From contig JAWKTT010000003.1 of assembly GCA_041398965.1 (NCBI GenBank), positions 1 through 64,000 of the forward strand: 64,000 nucleotides of DNA. Reading direction: 5' to 3'. This stretch comes from JAWKTT01 sp041398965. Lineage in GTDB: Bacteria > Planctomycetota > Planctomycetia > Planctomycetales > Planctomycetaceae. Every line of letters starts with the position of its first letter. Position 1 is the first letter of the stretch. A model generated the notes under the pieces. It made no database searches. It was not told the DNA's origin and saw only the letters and a list, made by a program, of their open reading frames with translations. The position numbers and the translations under genes are program-made. Shown here one piece after another: positions 57,524 through 64,000 of the stretch.

Positions 57524-57799
57524 CCGAGAGACCTCATCAGACACAAAACACAAAGACCCTGACGGCATGATGGAGCATGACCAAGTCTTTGAGGGGAGGG
57601 AGGAACCGCCCAGCGAAGGGAGGAACCCAAGGGGGAGGGCTGACCACTCGCATCACCCAGCGGGAGCCGGACGATGGACCAGTCATCTCTTATGGTGACA
57701 GTCCCCGACAAGAAACGCAATCGGAATCCAACGATACCCCTGACTCTGGGTGCAGTCGCTGTTTGGGGTTGGTTCATTTGTTCAGTCAGGGGCACGGTC

Positions 57800-57999
57800 G
57801 GGCCAACGGCCCAGCAGGTTGTCTAGCCTAGGCCATCGGCCTAGGACTGAAGGCAGGAGTCCACGCGAGAGGGCTGATGGCCCGGCCAGTTGCCCCAGAA
57901 TCTTGCCAACGGGCCGGGCCTTCAGCCCTCGACAGACAATCTTGGGCCGATTCCCCAGTCCGCTGGACTGGGCTAGACAATGTTCCGGGGCGTTGCCCC
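57800..57999. repeat. Cluster of hairpins with three-base loops
   Basis: At least four perfect hairpins occur in 200 bp: GGGCC-AAC-GGCCC (57800), CCTAGGCC-ATC-GGCCTAGG (57827), CCCAGTCC-GCT-GGACTGGG (57954) and GGGGC-GTT-GCCCC (57987). A longer imperfect pair, GAGGGCTGATGGCCCGGCC with GGCCGGGCCTTCAGCCCTC (57869-57887 and 57912-57930), lies between them. I recall similar GGGCC/GGCCC palindrome arrays from planctomycete and verrucomicrobial genomes. Function is unknown. Confidence 0.75.
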
Positions 58000-58136
58000 T
58001 GCTGTTTCCTGAACATCGCCACGTCACCTGCCAAACTTGTTCGCGGTGAACAGATGAGCAACCCCCAATTGGCGACTGCACCCCCTGACTCTCTTACTGA
58101 TGCTTGCCCGAGGTGTGTGCCGCTTCGTATCACCCC

Positions 58137-58271
58137 GTGGAAGAACGACCGTGAGTCAGATTTTCCAATCTGACAAGTGCAAGTCCCCCAATCGGAGGCG
58201 TCAGCCGACGCGAGACTCATTCTCCCCCGGTGACGACGCGGCGACTTCAAACAGCATACCAACGGGGGAGA
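58137..58271 (+). repeat. R1 end fused to R2 repeat, interrupted by IS copy 2
   Basis: GTCAGATTTTCCAATCTGAC is the R1 hairpin. Then CCCCCAATCGGAGGCGTCAG, ATTCTCCCCCGG and AACGGGGGAGA follow, as at 42236-42375. The repeat stops at the GGGGGAGA arm where the IS begins, and its continuation AAGGCTGGGATGAGGGGG is found past 59979. Confidence 0.8.
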
Positions 58272-59979
58272 CAGAATGGAAGGACCGGCGATCACTGGGT
58301 GCGTGGGTTAGAATTTGGGTGATTGCTGTTCCCGATTTCCAGAGCCATAACAGTGAGGCTGGTCCGATGATGACGTTACGATACGTGGGGCTTGATGTCC
58401 ATAAAGATTCGATTTCGGTGGCGGTTGCCGATGTGGGGGATGCGGCGCGCAGGTTCTTGAGCGGTTGCCGTTCGATGAAGCCGCGGGTGTTGAAGTTGTT
58501 GCGAACTTTGGGGCCGCTTGGTTCGTTAAAGGTCTGTTACGAGGCGGGGCCGACGGGGTATGGGTTGCAAAGGTTCTTAGAGGAGAAGGGGTGGACTGTG
58601 TGGTCATTTCGCCGTCGATGGTGCCGCAGCAGCTGAGTCGCGTGAAGACGGATCGACGCGATGCCAAGAGGCTGGCCCACTTCTTGCGATCGGGCGACTT
58701 GGTGACCATCTGGATTCCGATGCCGCGACCGAAGCGATCCGCGACTTGGTGCGTGGCGGGATGATGCTCGTCTTTGCGAACGGGCGCATCCGGCAGCAGT
58801 TACTCAAGTTTCTGTTGCGTCAGGGACGACGCTTCACCGAAGGTGTTTCGCATTGGACCAAGACGCACTGGTCGTGGATTCGTCGGCAGACGTTTGACTT
58901 CGAAGCACAGAATCAACTGTTGGCCGACGCCATCGCCACGGCAGACCAAGCCCAGTCCCGCATCACCCGACTCAACGCCGACATCCATGACGCACTGGCC
59001 GACTGGCGACTCGGCTCGCTGGTGCAGAACTTGCAGGCGTTCTGCGGAATTCAGGAGTTGATTTCGGCCGTCGGAATTGTCGCAGATTGGCGACTTTGAA
59101 CGATTCCCGACAGCGGCGAAGTTCATGTCGTTTGTCGGCTTGGTTCCCAGCGAAGCGTCGAGCGGTCCAACACGTCGTCAGGGTGGGATCACCAAGAGCG
59201 GCAACCGCCATGTGCGACGTCTGCTGATCGAAGCAGCCTGGCACTATTATCATGCCCGACCAAACGCGAGCCTCGCACTGTTACAGCGGGCGAAGGTCTG
59301 CCTCAGGAGGTCATCGACATCGCCGACAACGCGCTGCGACGACTGCGAAAACGCTCGCTGAAGTTGCAGCGAATCAAGAAGTCTGCCACGAAGATCGTCA
59401 CCGCGCTGGCCCGCGAGTTGGCGGGGTTCCTGTGGTCCGCCGCGATCACCACGCAGCGTCTGCATCGCGAACAGACTTCCCCACCAGCGACCTCAAAACG
59501 GGCGAAGCATGATCGTGACAAACAGCAACACACGAAACGCGAACAGACACCACTCCCAACAGAATTGTGACGATGATGTTCTCAACTAGGATAATGTTAC
59601 ATCGATACGACAGCATCATTTGCCAGAGATTATTCTTTGTAGGATGATGTTGTGAGATGTCTGCGAAGAGACAACGATGACAACAACCGACTGCCCCCAA
59701 GGAGACGACAGCGACGCCGTGGCGTGTGGAGACCGACAGAACGGAAGCACCCTCGATGCCCTCTTGAGCATTCCTTCACAGGAACACGCTCGTCCTGGAG
59801 ACTGAGGTTCCTCCCAGACGAAACCTTGCCTTGCGGTAACCAACCCGCGTATCTCAGAGTGCCAGTCTCCCACCCCCACCGGCCCGCTGCCATCCCCAGG
59901 AGAAAATCATGACCTGACGCCCCCCTTTCAGTCAAACAGAAAAAGCCCCCCCACACTTGACCGGTCCTTCCATATCAGA
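58272..59979 (+). mobile_element. IS1111-group insertion sequence, second copy with indels
   Basis: 1708 bp against 1713 bp for the copy at 12040. The left subterminal repeat ATGGAAGGACCGG and the right CCGGTCCTTCCAT are intact. Fifteen differences were counted by eye: one simple substitution, one small replacement (AC to ATTTC), and the rest single or double base insertions and deletions. Both junctions show AGA, as in copy 1. It lies in the same position of a different R2 repeat. Confidence 0.88.
58377..59570 (+). pseudogene. IS110-family transposase, frameshifted copy
   Basis: It corresponds to 12135-13340. Frame changes occur near 58445 (deletion in GCGGCGCGCAGG), 58483, 58590, 58718, 58755, 58784, 59062, 59086 and 59290. 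The intact pieces still encode MTLRYVGLDVHKDSISVAVA, YEAGPTGYGLQRFLEE and GGITKSGNRHVRRLLIEAAW. As written it makes no functional transposase. The near absence of substitutions suggests sequencing error rather than old decay. Confidence 0.9.
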
Positions 59980-60047
59980 AGGCTGGGATGAGGGGGTATC
60001 TGTGGACGCTATTTCAACACGTTTGTGAAGTGGATGCCGCTTTTGAA

Positions 60048-60215
60048 TCCCCCTCACCACGACCCTCTCCCCCACTGGAAAGTCCTTCAAAATAGGAACG
60101 TCGACAGTGGGGGAGAGGGGGAAGATGACAGCAAACATCACAAGTTGGCAAAGATCACAAGCCGGCAAACATCACAGGTTGGCGAGGATCACAATCCGAG
60201 GAATGCACCCAGGCT
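60048..60215 (-). repeat. R2 dispersed repeat with four 17-bp tandem units; uninterrupted target
   Basis: TCCCCCTCACCACGACCCTC, then the arms CTCTCCCCCACTGG and CAGTGGGGGAGAGGGG. Four 17-bp units follow at 60131-60198 (GCAAACATCACAAGTTG, GCAAAGATCACAAGCCG, GCAAACATCACAGGTTG, GCGAGGATCACAATCCG). The 60048-60084 part, read on the minus strand, is the uninterrupted version of the site of IS copy 1. Together with an R2-like tail near 60310-60370, it fills most of the 425-bp gap from 59980 to 60404. Confidence 0.8.
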
Positions 60216-60370
60216 GAAAGGCTCCATACTGTCTAACACGATTCCTTGCTGAGGGTTGAACCACACTTCGCCGTCGCTGTCGACGCCCCGGCATTATGCG
60301 GACTTCCAACAAGAGAAGGAGCCTCGCGTCGGTTGACGCCTCTACGGTCTCTCTGCCGAACAGTATTGAA

Positions 60371-60406
60371 CTGGAAAGCCTGAACTTCGTTTTTCAACGG
60401 GCTGCT
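60371..60406. repeat. R1 remnant at the glgX stop codon
   Basis: CTGGAAAGCCTGAACTTCGT followed by TTTTCAACGGGCTGCT is one end of R1. Its last bases overlap the glgX TAG (60405-60407). Confidence 0.6.
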
Positions 60407-62669
60407 ATTTGACGTGGTCGGAGGTCGTGTTTTGACCGGCGTCGGCGGTTTGGATTGGGGGGACTGGAGGTGTCGTCGAGACGGAGACGTGTGGGCGGAA
60501 GCGTTGAGGCATCGCCCAGTCGAAACGGTTCGCAAGTTTCGCCCACTGACGGCTCACCTGACGAAACACCACCATGGATCGGGGGAGGAGTTCGTACTGT
60601 CCGCCCCCTTTCATGCGTAGCGTTGAAGGATGATCGTGCGAAGAATCGAGTTCCAAGGTCCAGAGCGATTCGTCATCGCCGCCGGGGAGAGTGAATCGAA
60701 TCGGCTTCGCTCGGGCGTTCATCAGGAGCAACATGGTGTCGCCGGTGATCTGTTTTCCTTGCTCATCGATTTCGTCGGTCATCTGACCGTTCAACAACAT
60801 TCCCAAAGATCGAGCATGCGACGAATGCCAGTCGGCATCGCTCATCTCGTTTGCGTCCGCAGTCAGCCAGTGCACGTCCTTCTGATCTTTCCCGCGAATT
60901 GCTTTCCCTTGAAAGAACTGCCGACGCTGGAAGACGGGGTTGTCTCTCCACAGGGCGATCACCTGACAGCAGAAGTCGAGGAAGTTTTTCTGATAGTCTG
61001 CCAGGTTCCAGTTGAGCCAGTTCAGTTCGTTGTCCTGGCAGTAGGTATTGTTGTTTCCCTGTTGAGAGTGGCAGATTTCGTCGCCACTTCGAATCATTGG
61101 GACCCCTTGAGACAACAACATGGTCGACATGAAGTTCTTCATCTGTCTCACCCGCAGGGCGTTGATCTCGGGGTCGTTGGTGGGACCTTCGTGTCCACAG
61201 TTCCAACTGATGTTGTGGTCGTCGCCGTCGGTGTTGTTATGGCCATTCGCCTCATTGTGCTTATGGTTGTAAGAGACGAGGTCCCACATGGAAAACCCGT
61301 CGTGCGAGGTGACGAAGTTGATGCTGGCATAAGGTCGACGACCGTTGTGTTCATAGAGATCGCTCGACCCGGTCAGGCGGGTCGCAAATTCGGAGACGGC
61401 ATCGCCATCCCCCCGCCAGAAGCGACGGACGTTGTCCCGATACTTGCCGTTCCACTCGGTCCAACCGCAAGGGAAGTTGCCGACCTGATAACCCCCTTCG
61501 CCGATGTCCCAAGGTTCTGCAATCAATTTGACTCGGGAGAGAATCGGGTCCTGATGGATGATGTCGAAGAAGGCTCCCAGCTTGTCGACGGCATGCAGTT
61601 CTCTCGCCAGCGCACTGGCGAGATCGAAGCGAAAGCCGTCGACATGCATCTCGTTGACCCAGTACCGCAGGCTGTCCATGATGAGTTGCAAGACGCGCGG
61701 GCAAACCATGTTGAGCGTATTGCCGCAGCCGGTAAAGTCTTGATAGTACCGGGGCTGATTGGGCATCAGGCGATAGTAATTGCGGTTGTCGAACCCTCGC
61801 AGTGAGAGTGTCGGCCCGTGATGATTCCCTTCCCCCGTGTGGTTGTAGACGACATCGAGAATCACTTCGAGGCCATGACGATGAAACGTCTTGACCATCG
61901 TCTTAAACTCTTTAAGGGCCCCTTGGGGAGACTTGTCGGCGGCATACCGCACATCAGGGGCAAAGAACGAAAGCGTATTGTAGCCCCAGTAACAATTGAG
62001 ATTCTTCTCGACGAGGTGTCGGTCGTCGACTCGGTGATGCACCGGCATGATCTCAACCGCAGTGACCCCTAACTTCTGGAGATGTCGGATTGCGGGCTTG
62101 CTGGCGAGACCGGCGTAAGTCCCGCGCAGATGTTCCGGGACATCGGGGTGCAGCTTGGTGAAGCCTTTGGGATGCAGTTCGTAGATGACCGTCTTGTGCC
62201 ATGGCGTCTTCGGATGCTGATCGTTCCCCCAGCGAAACCGGTTGTCGATGACAGCAGCCAGGGGAGCCGCATGGGCGTTGTCTCGTTCATCGTATGAGAG
62301 GTCGGCCGCTGGGTCTCCAATGCGATACCCGAACATCGTGTCGTCCCAGTTGAGCGGGCGTCCGATCGACTTCGCGTAGGGATCGAGCAGCACCTTATGG
62401 GCGTTAAATCGGTCTCCCTGCAACGGCTGATACGGTCCATCGACGCGATAGCCATACAACTGACCGGGCTTCACTCCCGGTAGATAGCAATGCCAGACGA
62501 ACTCGGTTCGGTCACTGAGCGGAATGCAGCAAGACTCGCGGCGGGCTGTGGGAGAGTCGAACAGGCAAAGTTCGACCCGCGTCGCACGTTCGGAAAACAC
62601 CGCGAAGTTGACCCCTTGGCCATCCCATGTGGCACCAAGAGGATACGGATTACCTGGCCATACCATCAT
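60405..62669 (-). CDS. glgX: Glycogen debranching enzyme GlgX
   Basis: 754 residues from ATG 62669 (a second ATG follows at once); the frame open to 62750 is not used. It hydrolyses alpha-1,6 branches of limit dextrin in glycogen breakdown. An N-terminal CBM48 (YPLGATWDGQGVNFAVFSER) is followed by a GH13 barrel: DVVYNHTGEG (region I), DGFRFDLASALARE with the nucleophile Asp, LIAEPWDIGEGGYQVGNFPC with the acid Glu, and NFVTSHDGFSMWDLVSYN with the transition-state Asp. QGNNNTYCQDNELNWLNW is typical of GlgX/isoamylase. The C-terminal 80 residues are a beta domain with a Pro/Thr tail. No other glg gene is nearby. Confidence 0.96.
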   Translation of the reverse strand: MMVWPGNPYPLGATWDGQGVNFAVFSERATRVELCLFDSPTARRESCCIPLSDRTEFVWHCYLPGVKPGQLYGYRVDGPYQPLQGDRFNAHKVLLDPYAKSIGRPLNWDDTMFGYRIGDPAADLSYDERDNAHAAPLAAVIDNRFRWGNDQHPKTPWHKTVIYELHPKGFTKLHPDVPEHLRGTYAGLASKPAIRHLQKLGVTAVEIMPVHHRVDDRHLVEKNLNCYWGYNTLSFFAPDVRYAADKSPQGALKEFKTMVKTFHRHGLEVILDVVYNHTGEGNHHGPTLSLRGFDNRNYYRLMPNQPRYYQDFTGCGNTLNMVCPRVLQLIMDSLRYWVNEMHVDGFRFDLASALARELHAVDKLGAFFDIIHQDPILSRVKLIAEPWDIGEGGYQVGNFPCGWTEWNGKYRDNVRRFWRGDGDAVSEFATRLTGSSDLYEHNGRRPYASINFVTSHDGFSMWDLVSYNHKHNEANGHNNTDGDDHNISWNCGHEGPTNDPEINALRVRQMKNFMSTMLLSQGVPMIRSGDEICHSQQGNNNTYCQDNELNWLNWNLADYQKNFLDFCCQVIALWRDNPVFQRRQFFQGKAIRGKDQKDVHWLTADANEMSDADWHSSHARSLGMLLNGQMTDEIDEQGKQITGDTMLLLMNARAKPIRFTLPGGDDESLWTLELDSSHDHPSTLRMKGGGQYELLPRSMVVFRQVSRQWAKLANRFDWAMPQRFRPHVSVSTTPPVPPIQTADAGQNTTSDHVK

Positions 62670-63001
62670 CGTCGCAGTCCTTGCTGAAGTCTCAGCGGTG
62701 CAGACCTTTGCTACAACATCCGAGCACTCGGTCGATGATAGCAGGTGCACCCTCCTTCGCGAATCGGAAGCGACTGACGCGTCTCAAAACCGGCAAGATC
62801 GGACAGAACCGGTTGATGGCGACTCACGGAAAAGCAACCCACTCTGCGGACAACGTTGCCCAACCAAACAGGGTTCACCACAGCGGTCTCAGGTCAGACA
62901 ATCGCTCTCAAGACTTGTTCCTGTTTTTGGCACCTCTTTCCGCGATGTCGAACGACTCGCGCAAATGGTGACGGGTCTCGAAGATTGAGGGATCGTCGTC
63001 G
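62670..63001. other. 332-bp gene-free region upstream of glgX
   Basis: Expected to contain the glgX promoter and the end of the preceding minus transcript. No repeat or gene was recognised. Confidence 0.4.
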
Positions 63002-64000
63002 CTATCTAGTGGGGGATGTCGCTTGAGACACACGAGCCGCGAGCCAACGACGAACCCCCGCAACGGTCGCCAACACGGCACCAGCAACGACGGCGATGGA
63101 CCAAGGGAACGGCGGAGCGTTCGAGTGATCGGGCGAGCCAACGGCCAGCTCGGGCAATTCGGACGGGTCCATGCCAATCGGTTCCCAGTCCATCCCTGTC
63201 GCCACAGTCGGGTCGACTGTCGCCAACGAAACGTCTGTTGGCGCTGATGGGAGTGGAGCCTCGAAACCTGCGGCCGTGACCGCCGCGTGCTGTCGGAGAT
63301 GTTCGTCGGTTTTGACGTCCGCATGGACCACCCCTTCGCGACCCAGTGAGTCTTGAGAGAGTGGACCATCAATCGACGTCAGCCCCGCGAGGGCAATACC
63401 ACTTGATGGTTGTACCGGTCGGTGTTGTTCTGGCTGATTTTGTTCCGGCTGACTCTGTTCCGGCAAAGTTCCGTGAAGCGGCTTCGCGACAGGATGCGAG
63501 TCTGAGTGGTGGTGCAACTCTGCGGCGGTGGACGTCTGATCTGTTGACGCCGCGATCGTCGCTGCCGCCGATGGCTGCTGCACTTGGGCTTCTCGCCATT
63601 GTTGTCCGCCATGAGGGAACTGTCCCCACGGAGTTTCAGAGTTTTCGGGCTGAATATCGGGCGAGACACGCTCGGAAGGAACCGTTTGGGCTGGACGAAT
63701 GGCGGGGGATGAGTTCACCCGTGGTGCCCCGGGCACATCGACCGGCTCTTCCAGCAGAGTTCGCGATGAACGCCCCGGCTGGATCGACGGACCGCTGGTC
63801 CGCATTGACTGGTCGGCATATCGAGAGGTACGGTCGGCGAGCCCCGCGGAGGGCTGCTCGGTTGGGCGAATCTCGACCGACGGACTACTCTCGTTGCGAC
63901 CCGAATCGATACGTTTCCAAATCTCTTTCGAGACTTCTGTCGGTCGACGGTCTCCGGGAACGAATACGATCCCTTCGCTATCGGCGAGTTGTTGAGCCGT
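63002..64000 (-). CDS. Hypothetical Pro/Gln-rich protein with C-terminal membrane anchor, partial
   Basis: The minus frame is open to the window edge, so the start is unknown; 332 residues are visible. The first part (QQLADSEGIVFVPGDRRPTE, VSKEIWKRIDSG) looks folded. Next come about 200 residues rich in Pro, Gln, Ser and Glu with PEQ/QPE repeats (EQSQPEQNQPEQHRPVQPSS). Near the end PFPWSIAVVAGAVLATVAGV is a single membrane span followed by RRWLAARVSQ, as in a C-terminally anchored protein. I do not recognise the family. It is upstream of glgX with a 332-bp gap. Confidence 0.65.
   Translation of the reverse strand, partial: TAQQLADSEGIVFVPGDRRPTEVSKEIWKRIDSGRNESSPSVEIRPTEQPSAGLADRTSRYADQSMRTSGPSIQPGRSSRTLLEEPVDVPGAPRVNSSPAIRPAQTVPSERVSPDIQPENSETPWGQFPHGGQQWREAQVQQPSAAATIAASTDQTSTAAELHHHSDSHPVAKPLHGTLPEQSQPEQNQPEQHRPVQPSSGIALAGLTSIDGPLSQDSLGREGVVHADVKTDEHLRQHAAVTAAGFEAPLPSAPTDVSLATVDPTVATGMDWEPIGMDPSELPELAVGSPDHSNAPPFPWSIAVVAGAVLATVAGVRRWLAARVSQATSPTR

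Larger units (their letters stand above)
57524..58271. other. 748-bp repeat-rich gap before the second IS copy
   Basis: It holds the promoter of the DUF1592 gene, a cluster of short palindromes (57800-57999), and an R1 end fused to an R2 repeat (58137-58271). No gene is supported. Confidence 0.55.

Noticed and set aside
60131..60198. Possible CRISPR array (four regular repeats)
   Set aside because: 17-bp units abut without spacers and belong to a dispersed R2 repeat; no cas genes are present.
60630..61805. 391-codon plus-strand open frame
   Set aside because: Antisense to glgX; high-GC mirror frame with a hydrophobic but motif-free translation.

Overview
The window is chromosomal DNA of a planctomycete (Planctomycetota, order Planctomycetales or a close relative). 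The 16S rRNA gene at 18030-19548 carries the signature sites read by the Planctomycetales probes PLA46 (18075-18092) and EUB338-II (18359-18376). The protein set fits: DUF1501, DUF1552, DUF1549/1553 and DUF1592 proteins with planctomycete cytochrome c motifs, a LEPR-XLL protein, Tat-exported hydrolases, a sulfatase and a Ser/Thr kinase with a LamG tail.

Layout. 1-8 kb: a partial alpha-2-macroglobulin gene, a small lipoprotein, a lipoyl transferase and the kinase-LamG receptor. 8-17 kb: a LEPR-XLL gene lying between two copies of the 3' end of lpdA, then lpdA, an intact IS1111-type (IS110 family) insertion sequence, a methyltransferase, a PEGA lipoprotein and odhB. 17.7-19.8 kb: a solitary 16S rRNA gene with its own promoter and terminator; no 23S, 5S or tRNA gene is linked. 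20-35 kb: APS kinase (cysC), an amidohydrolase, a cytochrome-WD40 protein, OsmC, a DUF1570 protein, a polysaccharide deacetylase, an FAD oxidoreductase, greA, a methyltransferase and a DUF3445 haem protein. 36-42 kb: a sulfatase, then a DUF1549/1553-DUF1501 pair, the first member broken by clustered frameshifts. 42-53 kb: a sugar-nucleotide epimerase, HAD protein, SLC13 permease, PAP phosphatase, rsmA and a four-gene lipopolysaccharide-type cluster (two glycosyltransferases, a methyltransferase, a WaaP-like kinase). 53-64 kb: a prepilin-like protein, a DUF1592-DUF1552 pair, a second frameshifted copy of the IS, glgX and a partial membrane protein.

Genes that fit together: the lipoyl transferase, lpdA (E3) and odhB (E2) serve 2-oxoglutarate dehydrogenase, although E1 is not in view. 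cysC makes PAPS and the CysQ-like phosphatase clears PAP, matching a sulfated-polymer economy that also includes a sulfatase. The two cytochrome/Tat gene pairs are the usual planctomycete export modules.

The intergenic DNA is unusually rich in dispersed palindromic repeats, of which at least four families can be recognised by eye. R1 is about 130 bp with hairpin ends. R2 has TCTCCCCC...GGGGGAGA arms. R3 and R4 are REP-like palindromes. Both IS copies sit at the same point of an R2 arm, with uninterrupted R2 arms elsewhere in the window. The IS has subterminal inverted repeats and a roughly 390-bp noncoding right end where a guide (bridge/seek) RNA is expected. This guided IS-repeat relationship is the most interesting system I found. 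Part of the sequence probably contains base-calling or assembly errors: the two IS copies differ almost only by indels, and one gene has six frame changes within about 400 bp.
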